Assembly: GCA_905236675.1 (NCBI GenBank)
Contig: CAJOND010000022.1
Location: 101,522 to 165,521 of the forward strand
Length of the DNA: 64,000 bases
From: Candidatus Rifleibacteriota bacterium
Lineage (GTDB): Bacteria; Muiribacteriota; Ozemobacteria; Ozemobacterales; Ozemobacteraceae
Direction of reading: 5' to 3'
Both the position numbers and the translations under genes were made by a program. The number at the start of each line of letters is the position of its first letter. The first letter of the stretch is position 1. Shown here one piece after another: positions 26,845-34,690 of this stretch. The notes under the pieces were generated by a model. It was not told the DNA's origin, made no database searches, and saw nothing but the letters and a program-made list of their open reading frames with translations.

Positions 26845-27648
26845 ATGTTAGCACCAATCTTATTGTTTATTTTAATGGTTGTTTTGCCAGTTCCTTCTTT
26901 TGCTTTATATAATTGTCCAAGATGCAATTATAAAGTAGGTTCTAATGATTTCAAATGTCCTAAATGCCTTTTAATTCTAGATGCTGGATGGTCACAATAC
27001 AAACCTGTAAAATCAACAATTACTGTAAGAAAAGGCTACGACACCTTTATACGCCATCCACAAGCTAATAATAGAGCTTATAAAGCAGATAGAAATGCAG
27101 GCGGCGACAAAACCGGAGAAATTGGAGTCTGGGGCGGACCTACTGCTTTGAGATACCTGATAAAATTCGATATAGATACCGCCATGAATTATTATGAAGT
27201 AGATTATCTGAGCTTTATCCCTAAAAAGGCTTTGCTCTATATCTCTGCTCTTCCTAAGAAATCAAAAATAGAAATGCCCATAGCAATTTATCCTTTAACT
27301 AGAAGTTTCACTCCTGGAAATGATGAATTCAGGACAAGAAATAGAAATGCCGCTGGCTGTACCTGGTATAATGCGACTACAGCCATGCCATGGCTTGTAG
27401 AAGGTGGAGAATACGAAAAAAATTGTGTCAGTAAGGGTATTATAAAAAGTGGCGAAAGAAATGCTATTGATGTTACCGAAGTTGTTAAATATTTCTATAA
27501 CAAATCAAAGAAAAAAGGAGATTGGGTAGCTCCTGGTTTTATTATTATGTCTGATCCAGATAATCCGCTAGCACCTCAAGGCTTTGTGACAATTTACAGT
27601 CTGAATGCCGACGATTTTTCACTTAGACCTGAACTTTTCATACAATAA
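26845..27648 (+). CDS. secreted zinc-ribbon plus DNRLRE-like protein
   Basis: 267 residues. A signal peptide (1-20, PILLFILMVVLPVPSFA) precedes a CPRC...CPKC zinc ribbon (about 24-44). The remainder (about 55-267) has the strand pattern of DNRLRE/CBM-like jelly-roll proteins: YDTFIRHPQANN, a G-rich turn, ALRYLIKFDID, KKALLYISALP, IYPLTRSFTPGN, TWYNATTAMPW and AIDVTEVVKYF. Such domains occur on secreted and surface proteins. A zinc ribbon in an exported protein is unusual and could instead be disulfide-bonded. Likely co-transcribed with the HEAT gene. Domain call moderate. Confidence 0.7.
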   Translation: MLAPILLFILMVVLPVPSFALYNCPRCNYKVGSNDFKCPKCLLILDAGWSQYKPVKSTITVRKGYDTFIRHPQANNRAYKADRNAGGDKTGEIGVWGGPTALRYLIKFDIDTAMNYYEVDYLSFIPKKALLYISALPKKSKIEMPIAIYPLTRSFTPGNDEFRTRNRNAAGCTWYNATTAMPWLVEGGEYEKNCVSKGIIKSGERNAIDVTEVVKYFYNKSKKKGDWVAPGFIIMSDPDNPLAPQGFVTIYSLNADDFSLRPELFIQ

Positions 27649-27685
27649 TTTTTAATCCGTTATACTGTTTATTTTACAATCTTTC

Positions 27686-27714
27686 TTGCTATTTTTTTAT
27701 AAAATCTATATTAT
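27686..27714 (+). promoter_or_regulatory. promoter of the secreted-protein/scramblase-like pair
   Basis: TTGCTA (27686-27691) and TATTAT (27709-27714), spacer 17, followed by GGAGGGG at 27729-27735, a short leader before the next gene. Confidence 0.6.
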
Positions 27715-27778
27715 ATAAAACAGATGATGGAGGGGTAAGAAAAACCTTTGCACTATATTTCTTTGCATAGCTCTCGTA

Positions 27779-28597
27779 TTGAGCTTTGTTATGCCCGTTA
27801 ACGCTGCTGATGTAAATAATGGTTTGAACGATCAGATCGTAAGCCAGACAACTCCAGCAATTACAGGTAAAGCAGTTGATGGACAAATAAGAGTTTTAGA
27901 ATTTGTTCTAGGTTCAAGAATGACTCTTGCTCAAAAACAGGTTTTTGTTAAAGCTATTATTGAAGAAAGTAAAACAATGACTTCCAGTCAAATTGAAGAT
28001 TTTCTTGAAGTAAATGAATTGGTAGATTCGTTAAATAAACTTAACCGACAAGATGCCGAACCAGTTAGAGAACTTTTAGAAAAAGATTTTTTAATGACAG
28101 CAAAAGCTTTGGAAAAACAAAAAGACCTTGCTGCAACTCAATTTCTTAAAATGAGAGAAAACTTAGGTAAAAGAATCGTAAGTTTTGGCGATACAATTGT
28201 TTCTAGACAATCAATCGAAGCTTTTGCAGAATATCTTGCATTTATTGCCAATACAAAAAATCCTATATGGCCAAACGAATTATCTACTAATGCAACAGCA
28301 ATGCGCGTTAGAACCAATTTTGCAAAATACACAGAAGACGAAAGAGAAGCTCTAGAAGACTTCCAGTTGACATGGTATTTAATAAGAGCAGCTTGGCAGA
28401 CTGCTGATGCTAAACAAAAAGAAGTTTGGCAGAAAAACTTTAACAGAATAGGTCTTAAACCTGGTGCTGACGTAACTTCAGACAATATTAGAGCCGCATT
28501 AGATACAGATATTTATGCAGATATGCTTGATTTTGCGACAAAAAAAGGTATTGAAGCAATAGAATGGTCTCCCAAGACCACTGCATATATTTGGTAA
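27779..28597 (+). CDS. secreted protein of unknown function; true start probably near 27738
   Basis: From the first usable start (TTG 27779) the product has 272 residues. The same frame is open further upstream and encodes a textbook signal peptide, KKNLCTIFLCIALVLSFV then MPVNA, but no start codon precedes it. The ribosome site GGAGGGG (27729-27735) is followed by TAAGAAAAACC where TAATGAAAAACC would give ATG in frame, so one T may be missing at 27738/27739. The mature part is mostly helical with no known motif. Stop is 12 bases before the scramblase-like gene. Function unknown; export is inferred. Confidence 0.7.
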   Translation: MSFVMPVNAADVNNGLNDQIVSQTTPAITGKAVDGQIRVLEFVLGSRMTLAQKQVFVKAIIEESKTMTSSQIEDFLEVNELVDSLNKLNRQDAEPVRELLEKDFLMTAKALEKQKDLAATQFLKMRENLGKRIVSFGDTIVSRQSIEAFAEYLAFIANTKNPIWPNELSTNATAMRVRTNFAKYTEDEREALEDFQLTWYLIRAAWQTADAKQKEVWQKNFNRIGLKPGADVTSDNIRAALDTDIYADMLDFATKKGIEAIEWSPKTTAYIW

Positions 28598-28609
28598 GGA
28601 GAAAACAAG

Positions 28610-29194
28610 ATGGCCACTATAGCTTACAGAAGAAGGTATCACATTCACGAAGAAATTGGTGCTACCAGTATCAACGAATCTTATATGATTTCAGACCCTG
28701 AATCTGGCTGTGGTTTGGCCGCTGTTGAAGAAAAAACAGGAATTGGAACAAAGATAGGTAAAGCATTTTTAGATAAAACTTTGTTGCCCGTCTCACTAGA
28801 AATGGTTTCCAGTGAAGGTAGTTTTATACTAGAAATGTATCAACCAGTATCTATAGTAAAACCTACTTTCACTGTAAAAAGTAGCGAAGGTCGTATCCTT
28901 TGTGTTTTAAAATCTAATTCCTGTTTTTTAAAACCCTTTATCGAAGTTTTTGATGAAAGAAATCAAGTTATTGGAGCTATTTCTGGTAACTGGCACTTTA
29001 ATGAATTTGAATTTAAAGATGTTGGTGGTAAAGATATAGCCAAAATAAAACACTGCTATGGCGGATTTTTGAGAGAAGTTTTTACTACTGCTGATGATTA
29101 CGATGTCGAAATGCTTGCTGAAACTCCAGATTCAAGCTTAGCAATGGTTACTTTAGCTGCAACTATCGCTATAGACGTTTGGTTCCACGAATAA
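28610..29194 (+). CDS. LURP-one-related/phospholipid scramblase-like protein
   Basis: 194 residues with the tubby-like beta-barrel pattern: RRYHIHEEIG, GSFILEMYQPVSIVKPTFTV, GRILCVLKSNSCFLKPFIEVFDERNQVIGAISGNWHFNEFEF and a final hydrophobic helix (SLAMVTLAATIAIDVWF). This matches the scramblase/LURP-one superfamily (PF03803/PF04525 type), whose bacterial members have no proven role. AAGGAGAAAACAAG gives a strong ribosome site, and it is tightly linked to the secreted-protein gene. Cytoplasmic face of the membrane is likely. Confidence 0.75.
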   Translation: MATIAYRRRYHIHEEIGATSINESYMISDPESGCGLAAVEEKTGIGTKIGKAFLDKTLLPVSLEMVSSEGSFILEMYQPVSIVKPTFTVKSSEGRILCVLKSNSCFLKPFIEVFDERNQVIGAISGNWHFNEFEFKDVGGKDIAKIKHCYGGFLREVFTTADDYDVEMLAETPDSSLAMVTLAATIAIDVWFHE

Positions 29195-29267
29195 TAAAAA
29201 TCAATCATACAAGCAGAACAGCATTAAATATAGTTAAAACAATAATCAAACTTTTATTCACTGAATT

Positions 29268-30245
29268 ATGGCTAAATCAAAAGATTCCATACGTTTTCTT
29301 GATTTTATATATTTAACATTTGGCTCATGGCTGCTAGGTTATTGTGTTGCAGCTTTTACAGCCCCCAATAATATTGTCCCAGTTGGGTTGACTGGTATTG
29401 CGACTATTTTATATGGTATCAAACAAGTTCCTATAGGACTGACTATTTTAATTGGCAATATTTTTCTTGTTGCTATGCAAATTAAAATGGTAGGAAAGAA
29501 AACAGCCTGGAAAACCATTTATGTTACAGTAGTTTCTTCCATAGCAACAGATATAATGATGGGAGTCTATCACTTTGCTAGTATTTCGCCATATTTAGCT
29601 TTTCTAGACTCTATAGAAAGTCATTTCGTAGTATCTCCACTTACAAATGATTTATTCTTGGCTACATTATATGGTGGTATTTCTTCTGGAGTCGCAATGG
29701 GACTTATTTTCAAGACAGGTGGAACAACAGGCGGAACAGATATTATTACCCAAATAATTCATTTTGCCTATAAACTACCAATCGCCCATGTATCTTTGTG
29801 CTTAAATATAGCTGTTCTTTCTGCTTGTGCATTCTTTAAAGGCATGCACCTGGCGATGTACAGTATTCTTTTTGTATATATTTCAAGTAAAGTAATAGAT
29901 ATGGTTCTAGAAGGAGTTTCTAGTTTTAGAACGGTCTTTATATTTACTTCTGAACCAGATGTAATCGGCTGGGCTATAATAGAAGATCTTCGTAGAGGAG
30001 CAACTGTTTTAGAAGGAACAGGAGTTTATTCAGGCAAAAAAACAAATATTTTAATGACTGCTATTAAACGTGGAGAATTACCCCTTTTAAGAACTATAGT
30101 CTATGAGTTTGACCCAAAGGCTTTTTTAATTGTTGCTGATGCAAGACAAGTTCTAGGTCAGGGATTTGCTAAACTTGAAGACGAAATCAGATTCGATACT
30201 TCGGAAGTTGAACAGCGAAAACTCGAAATAAAAGATAAAAATTAG
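29268..30245 (+). CDS. YitT family membrane protein
   Basis: 325 residues. Five to six membrane helices (about 10-200, with FTAPNNIVPVGLTGIATILYG, GLIFKTGGTTGGTDIITQII and MVLEG) correspond to the YitT_membrane domain. The C-terminal 100 residues (FRTVFIFTSEPDVIGWAIIEDLRRGATVLEGTGVYSGKKTNILMTAI) are the DUF2179 domain. Substrate is unknown in the family. No ribosome site is evident before the ATG. Stands alone, without a clear operon partner. Confidence 0.9.
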   Translation: MAKSKDSIRFLDFIYLTFGSWLLGYCVAAFTAPNNIVPVGLTGIATILYGIKQVPIGLTILIGNIFLVAMQIKMVGKKTAWKTIYVTVVSSIATDIMMGVYHFASISPYLAFLDSIESHFVVSPLTNDLFLATLYGGISSGVAMGLIFKTGGTTGGTDIITQIIHFAYKLPIAHVSLCLNIAVLSACAFFKGMHLAMYSILFVYISSKVIDMVLEGVSSFRTVFIFTSEPDVIGWAIIEDLRRGATVLEGTGVYSGKKTNILMTAIKRGELPLLRTIVYEFDPKAFLIVADARQVLGQGFAKLEDEIRFDTSEVEQRKLEIKDKN

Positions 30246-30271
30246 CAACTAACCTCAAAAAAATAATATAT

Positions 30272-30406
30272 TTATTCCTTAAAGTTCAACTGACCTCTAT
30301 AAAAAACTACAAATTTACAATGACTGCAATTAAGAGTGAAATAAGGTGTTTGTAAACCATTATGGGAATGTTTAGACATTGGTGCATTACATTGTGGGCA
30401 TAACAT
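30272..30406 (-). CDS. small zinc-ribbon protein (44 residues)
   Basis: A 44-codon frame from ATG 30406 preceded by CAGGAGATAAAGAGATT (AGGAG 11 bases upstream). It encodes CPQC near the start and NCSHCKF about 25 residues later, a C-x2-C...C-x2-C zinc-ribbon pattern, ending NFKE. Too short for standard gene finders but the pairing of a good ribosome site with four spaced cysteines supports it. Fits proteins of the zinc-ribbon domain class; role unknown. It is on the strand opposite to both neighbours. Confidence 0.6.
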   Translation of the reverse strand: MLCPQCNAPMSKHSHNGLQTPYFTLNCSHCKFVVFYRGQLNFKE

Positions 30407-30524
30407 AATCTCTTTATCTCCTGATTGTAACTCTCTTTTTTAGTGAAGAATTTTACCAGTTAGCTTATCGGCAGGTTTTACATATTTATTTAGTATTTTT
30501 TTTCTACCTCGATTTGTTTTATAG

Positions 30525-31088
30525 ATGTATAATGAAAAAATGAATAATAAACCAACAATTGCAGCATTTATAATATTAGGAATCTCACTTATATTAGCAT
30601 TTCTAATAACTGCTTCTGAACAGAATTCCAAAACACCACAAAAAGATGTGGAAATTTTTGTTGTAAAGCCCCCTATAGATTTACCGAAAACATTGAACAA
30701 AGACTCACAACTGTCTATTTATAAAAAAACAAAGAATTATTTAATAAATGAATTAAAAACAAAAAAAAGGTTTCTTTATTCGATTGTAGATTCTTATGAA
30801 ATCGAAATATCAGATTTTTGGCGTGAAGTCTTAAATCATTTTGAAATATTTGAATATTACAAAGCTTATCCTGAAGCTTTTCTCAGAAGATTAATACTTA
30901 TGCCAACAATTACAGGCAATACTGAGTTTAACGAAGAAAATGACAGTAACGAAAAACCTATTGTCTATCCAGACAACGATTATCGTTCTATTAGATACAG
31001 AGTTTCGTTAGTTCCAAAAACTATAAAAAATATAAAGGATATTATTGATTATTTCTTTTCAAGAATAGAAATAGCTTTATCTATATAA
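30525..31088 (+). CDS. small membrane-anchored protein of unknown function
   Basis: 187 residues with one N-terminal helix (about 11-27, TIAAFIILGISLILAFLI), then a charged, probably extracytoplasmic domain (KDVEIFVVKPPIDLP, FWREVLNHFEIFEYYKAYPEAFLRRL). No family recognised. The start could also be ATG 30540. A shorter open frame on the other strand (30440-30700) covers its beginning but has no supporting ribosome site. Isolated gene; confidence that it is coding is moderate. Confidence 0.5.
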   Translation: MYNEKMNNKPTIAAFIILGISLILAFLITASEQNSKTPQKDVEIFVVKPPIDLPKTLNKDSQLSIYKKTKNYLINELKTKKRFLYSIVDSYEIEISDFWREVLNHFEIFEYYKAYPEAFLRRLILMPTITGNTEFNEENDSNEKPIVYPDNDYRSIRYRVSLVPKTIKNIKDIIDYFFSRIEIALSI

Positions 31089-31215
31089 TTTTAGTATTTT
31101 GTTATAATTGGTTTTTATTGTTTTGTTTGTGCTTACCTAAAAAATTCTTTTGATTATTTCTTTTTAAGCTATAATATATGATATGACATATTAATTTTGA
31201 AAGGTAATTTTGTTT

Positions 31216-32586
31216 ATGAGCGAACCCACAAAAGTTGGTATTCGTGATTCAGTTAAAGAACTTGGTTGGCCTAAAACCTTGCTAATGGGTTTCCAGCACA
31301 TGTTTGCAATGTTTGGAGCCACAATATTAGTTCCCATACTTTTGTCTGGAGATAACTATTTTAATTTAAAAGAAGTTCCTGTCCAAGTTACTTTATTCTT
31401 TGCGGGTATTAACACTTTACTATTTCATTTGTTTACTAAGTTTAAAGTTCCTGCTTTTCTTGGTTCTTCTTTTGCTTTTCTTGGCGGTTTTTCAACTGTA
31501 GCAAAATTAAATACTGGTATATATGCTGGTCTTTCAGGAGAAGAAAAACTCACTTATGCATGTGGAGGAGTAGTTGTTGCTGGTTTATTTTATTTGATTT
31601 TAGCCTTATTGGTAAAAGCAGTTGGAATGAAACGAGTTGTTCGCTACTTGCCACCTGTTGTTACTGGACCTATTATCATTTTGATTGGTCTTTCTCTTGC
31701 TCCATCGGCAGTAGTAAATGCTTCTTCTAACTGGTATCTTGCCGCCACAGCTCTTGCTATTATTATAGTCTGCAATATTTGGGGAAAAGGCATGATAAAG
31801 ATTCTACCAATTCTTTTAGGTGTGGTAGGTTCATATATTGTAGCTTTAATTTGTCATTTTTGTGGTATGACTAATCCTGATGGAACAGCAATTCTAAACT
31901 TTCAAAAAGCTATTGAGTATGCATCACAAGGCGTTTCTGGTTTTGTTAGTCTTCCAAAATTTGCTATGGCCAAGTTTGATATGCAAGCTATAATGATTAT
32001 GGCTCCAATAGCTATAGCAACTATTATTGAACTTATAGGAAATATATCTTCTATTTCTGCTACTATTGGTGAAAATCTCTTTGAAGACCCTGGGTTAGAA
32101 AGAGAACTTATGGGCGACGGTCTAGCTTCGTCTATTTCGGGTTTCTTTGGAGGTCCGCCCTGCACTACTTACGGTGAAAATACAAGTGTTTTGGAATTAA
32201 GCAAAGTCTATGACACAAAAGTTGTTCGTATTGCTGCCTGCTACGCTATAATTCTAAGCTTTAGCCCTGTGGTGGCTCAACTTATAGGTTCTGTGCCATC
32301 ATCAATTATTGGCGGGGTTTCTTTTATTCTTTATGGTATGATTTCTGCCATAGGTATTAGAAATCTAGTTGAAAACAAAGTTGATTTTACTAATAGCCGA
32401 AATCTCATTATTGCCGCTCTGATATTGGTTACAGGTCTTGGCTTTAAATTCTGGAGTGCTCAAGATGGGATTACATTCCAAATTTGTGGTACTAATATAA
32501 CTTTGACAGCCTTAGCTTTGGCTTCAATTGTTGGTGTTGTGACAAACGCTATTCTGCCCGACCCTGAAAAGAAAGAAGCAAATTAA
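31216..32586 (+). CDS. uraA: uracil permease / NCS2 family transporter
   Basis: 456 residues from ATG 31216 (a TTG six bases earlier is possible). Fourteen membrane helices of the NAT/NCS2 family: GFQHMFAMFGATILVPIL at the start, the short beta-strand/helix region FLGSSFAFLGGF (TM3), IATIIELIGNISSISATIGENLFEDPGLERELMGDGLASSISGFFGGPPCTTYGENT (the TM8-TM10 signature). Proton-coupled uracil/nucleobase uptake. Preceded by TATAAT (31170-31175). Followed by a perfect hairpin. Single gene unit. Confidence 0.93.
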   Translation: MSEPTKVGIRDSVKELGWPKTLLMGFQHMFAMFGATILVPILLSGDNYFNLKEVPVQVTLFFAGINTLLFHLFTKFKVPAFLGSSFAFLGGFSTVAKLNTGIYAGLSGEEKLTYACGGVVVAGLFYLILALLVKAVGMKRVVRYLPPVVTGPIIILIGLSLAPSAVVNASSNWYLAATALAIIIVCNIWGKGMIKILPILLGVVGSYIVALICHFCGMTNPDGTAILNFQKAIEYASQGVSGFVSLPKFAMAKFDMQAIMIMAPIAIATIIELIGNISSISATIGENLFEDPGLERELMGDGLASSISGFFGGPPCTTYGENTSVLELSKVYDTKVVRIAACYAIILSFSPVVAQLIGSVPSSIIGGVSFILYGMISAIGIRNLVENKVDFTNSRNLIIAALILVTGLGFKFWSAQDGITFQICGTNITLTALALASIVGVVTNAILPDPEKKEAN

Positions 32587-32621
32587 TTCTCTTTGTAATT
32601 AGTTTTTGTTGTTTTTTGTGA

Positions 32622-32658
32622 GAACAATGATGATTTGTATATAAAATCATCATTGTTC
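32622..32658 (+). terminator. perfect 15-bp hairpin after uraA
   Basis: GAACAATGATGATTT (32622-32636) pairs exactly with 32644-32658 around a seven-base loop. No U-run follows, so it is a weak candidate terminator or an RNA 3'-end stabiliser; it also lies 12 bases before the -35 of the queD promoter. Confidence 0.5.
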
Positions 32659-32669
32659 CAATAAAAAGA

Positions 32670-32697
32670 TTGACAATAATTGTTTTTGAGGTAGAAT
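32670..32697 (+). promoter_or_regulatory. promoter of queD-queE-folE
   Basis: TTGACA (32670-32675), 16-base spacer, TAGAAT (32692-32697). Transcription would start near 32704, placing the preQ1 aptamer at the beginning of the leader. Confidence 0.75.
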
Positions 32698-32705
32698 AAC
32701 TTTTC

Positions 32706-32841
32706 GTAAGTTTGACTAGAAAAACTTACCGACAGTTCATTTGTACCATCCTGTCGTTAAATAAAACTAGGGCTATTTTTTATTGTCTCTTTGTCAATAA
32801 AAAAGTATAAGTCCTGTCGATGGTGACAGGATTTTTTGTTT
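32706..32841 (+). promoter_or_regulatory. preQ1-I riboswitch leader with terminator
   Basis: The aptamer is 32729-32772: CGACAG (32730-32735) pairs with CTGTCG (32751-32756), the loop contains GTACC, and the 3' tail ends AAAACTAGGG, as in preQ1-I RNAs (tail resembling the Thermoanaerobacter type). An upstream hairpin (GTAAGTTT 32706-32713 with AAACTTAC 32722-32729) precedes it. A second hairpin (32776-32785 with 32795-32804) and a terminator (TCCTGTC 32812-32818 with GACAGGA 32825-32831, then TTTTTT) follow. The terminator arm repeats the aptamer's CCTGTC, so mutually exclusive folding is possible. It precedes preQ1-pathway genes, which fits. Call is by eye. Confidence 0.75.
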
Positions 32842-32861
32842 TAGGTCATCAGGAATAAAAT

Positions 32862-33281
32862 ATGTATTACTTAAAATCTGAAGCGGCTTTTGATTCGGCT
32901 CATTTTCTGTCAGGCTACGATGGAAAATGCAAAAATCTGCATGGTCACCGCTGGAGAGTTGTCGCTGAAATAAAAAGTGAAAATCTAAGCAGTAACAAAC
33001 AAAACAGAGGAATGGTCATAGATTTTAGTGATTTAAAATCCGCTTTAAAAGATATTTGCGATAATTTAGACCATTGCCTGATTTATGAAGAAGGCAGTCT
33101 GAAAGCAAAAACCATAGAAGCCTTAAAAGACGAAAATTTTAAGTTTATATCTGTTCCATTCAGACCTACAGCAGAAAATTTTGCGAAACACTTCTTTGAT
33201 TTGCTGACCAATAAGGGTTTTAACGTAAACAAAGTCGAAGTCTTTGAAACCCCGAACAACTCAGCAACCTATGGAGTTTAA
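32862..33281 (+). CDS. queD: 6-carboxytetrahydropterin synthase QueD
   Basis: 139 residues. QueD converts dihydroneopterin triphosphate to 6-carboxy-tetrahydropterin, the second step of 7-deazaguanine synthesis. The zinc histidines are His14 (FDSAHF), His27 and His29 (NLHGHRW), with catalytic Cys23; DLDHCLIYEEG-type and PTAENFAKHFFDLL segments follow and the Glu near the C-terminus (VEVFETPNNSATYG) completes the pterin site. ATCAGGAATAAAAT supplies the ribosome site. First gene after the preQ1 leader, close to queE. Confidence 0.94.
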   Translation: MYYLKSEAAFDSAHFLSGYDGKCKNLHGHRWRVVAEIKSENLSSNKQNRGMVIDFSDLKSALKDICDNLDHCLIYEEGSLKAKTIEALKDENFKFISVPFRPTAENFAKHFFDLLTNKGFNVNKVEVFETPNNSATYGV

Positions 33282-33288
33282 AAAGCAA

Positions 33289-33957
33289 ATGAAAGTCGTA
33301 GAAAAGTTTATAAGCATTAATGGCGAAGGGAAAAGAGCCGGTGAACTTGCAGTCTTTATAAGATTTAAAGGCTGTAATTTACGCTGCTCTTATTGTGACA
33401 CGCTTTGGGCATTAGAACAAGATTGCCCATTCAAAGAAGAAACCCCAGAAGAAATAACTCAATACATTTTAAATTCAAAAATAAAAGATGTTACTCTTAC
33501 TGGCGGTGAGCCATTGATTCAACCAGAAATCAAACGATTAATCGAATTGTTGCTGAAGGCAAATGACGAAATCAGAGTAGAAATAGAAACCAACGGTGCT
33601 GTTTTATTAAAAGATTTCAGAGTTGAAGATTCTTCTAGACTTTCTTTTACTATGGATTACAAACTTCCATCTAGCAATTTTGAAAATTCTATGAAATTAG
33701 ATAATTTTCAATATCTGATAAAAAACGATTCTGTTAAATTCGTTTCTGGAAGTCTCGAAGACCTTAATAAAGCAAAATTCATTATTAATAAATATGATTT
33801 GATAAAAAGAGGAATAAGTATTTTTATAAGTCCCGTATTTGGAAAGATAGAACTCACTTCAATTGTTGATTTTATGAAAGAAAACAACATGAATGATGTT
33901 CGTATGCAGATTCAGCTGCATAAAGTAATCTGGCATCCGGATACGAGAGGAGTCTGA
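33289..33957 (+). CDS. queE: 7-carboxy-7-deazaguanine synthase QueE
   Basis: 222 residues from ATG 33289 ([14 protein letters not shown] is the conserved start; longer frames overlap queD). Radical SAM enzyme with cluster cysteines Cys29, Cys33 and Cys36 (GCNLRCSYC), the [14 protein letters not shown]-binding stretch and EIETNGAV. It rearranges 6-carboxytetrahydropterin to 7-carboxy-7-deazaguanine using Mg2+. The seven bases after the queD stop indicate coupling. The C-terminus PDTRGV matches the family. QueC, needed for preQ0, is not in the window. Confidence 0.93.
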   Translation: MKVVEKFISINGEGKRAGELAVFIRFKGCNLRCSYCDTLWALEQDCPFKEETPEEITQYILNSKIKDVTLTGGEPLIQPEIKRLIELLLKANDEIRVEIETNGAVLLKDFRVEDSSRLSFTMDYKLPSSNFENSMKLDNFQYLIKNDSVKFVSGSLEDLNKAKFIINKYDLIKRGISIFISPVFGKIELTSIVDFMKENNMNDVRMQIQLHKVIWHPDTRGV

Positions 33958-33959
33958 TT

Positions 33960-34529
33960 ATGATAGATAAAGAAGCTATAGCAAATCATGTTCGTGGAAT
34001 TTTAATCGCACTTGGTGATGACCCTGACAGAGAAGGACTTAAAGACACTCCTGCCAGAGTAGCAAAGATGTATGAAGAAATCTTTGAAGGAATGAATTAT
34101 TCCAACCATCAGATAGCTGAAATGTTTAACAAATGCTTTGATGAAGGCATTGATACAGAAAACACCAGCAAAGTTGTTGTTATGAAAGATATAGACTTTT
34201 TCTCTCATTGCGAACATCATCTTGCTCTTATGTATGATATGAAAGCCACAGTTGCCTATGTTCCCAACGGCAAAGTTATAGGTCTTTCCAAAATAGCCAA
34301 AATTGTTGATATGGTTTCAAAAAGATTGCAGCTTCAGGAAAAGATTGGACAGGACGTTGCTGATATTATGACAGAAATCACGGGGAGTAAAGATGTTGCA
34401 GTTTTAATAGAAGGCTGCCATAGCTGTGTAACTGCCAGAAGCATAAAAAAAGCAAACGTCAAAACATTCACTGCTGAATTGCGTGGCAAATTTAAAACAG
34501 ATCCAACCATGCAGTTGTATTTAAAATAA
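33960..34529 (+). CDS. folE: GTP cyclohydrolase I FolE
   Basis: 189 residues. FolE makes 7,8-dihydroneopterin triphosphate from GTP, shared by folate and 7-deazaguanine routes. Zinc ligands Cys84 (SHCEHH), His87 and Cys156 (GCHSCVTAR) are present; [16 protein letters not shown] and [16 protein letters not shown] are signature segments. GAGGAGT is a good ribosome site and the start overlaps the queE stop region (two-base gap). Its place here suggests that preQ1 controls supply of the pathway's first substrate. Confidence 0.95.
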   Translation: MIDKEAIANHVRGILIALGDDPDREGLKDTPARVAKMYEEIFEGMNYSNHQIAEMFNKCFDEGIDTENTSKVVVMKDIDFFSHCEHHLALMYDMKATVAYVPNGKVIGLSKIAKIVDMVSKRLQLQEKIGQDVADIMTEITGSKDVAVLIEGCHSCVTARSIKKANVKTFTAELRGKFKTDPTMQLYLK

Positions 34530-34626
34530 TAAACAAATAATCTTTTCTGCAAATGGCTATATAAACGATACCGACTATTTTCAAACTTTTTAAATTATAT
34601 TGTCGGGTATGCTAAAGTTTTTACTC

Positions 34627-34677
34627 GTCGATAACAGTGATTAAATACATTTCTGTAACTACTTCACTGCTATCGAC
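34627..34677. repeat. inverted repeat between convergent folE and HD-GYP gene
   Basis: GTCGATAACAGTGA (34627-34640) and TCACTGCTATCGAC (34664-34677) pair with one mismatch around a 23-base loop. It lies between convergent genes and may act as a bidirectional terminator, though no clear U-run follows on either strand. Confidence 0.5.
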
Positions 34678-34690
34678 AATAAAAGCTGGT

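Noticed and set aside
30440..30700. 86-codon frame on the minus strand overlapping the 187-residue gene
   Set aside because: No ribosome site and it is largely the complement of a better-supported gene with a signal-anchor.
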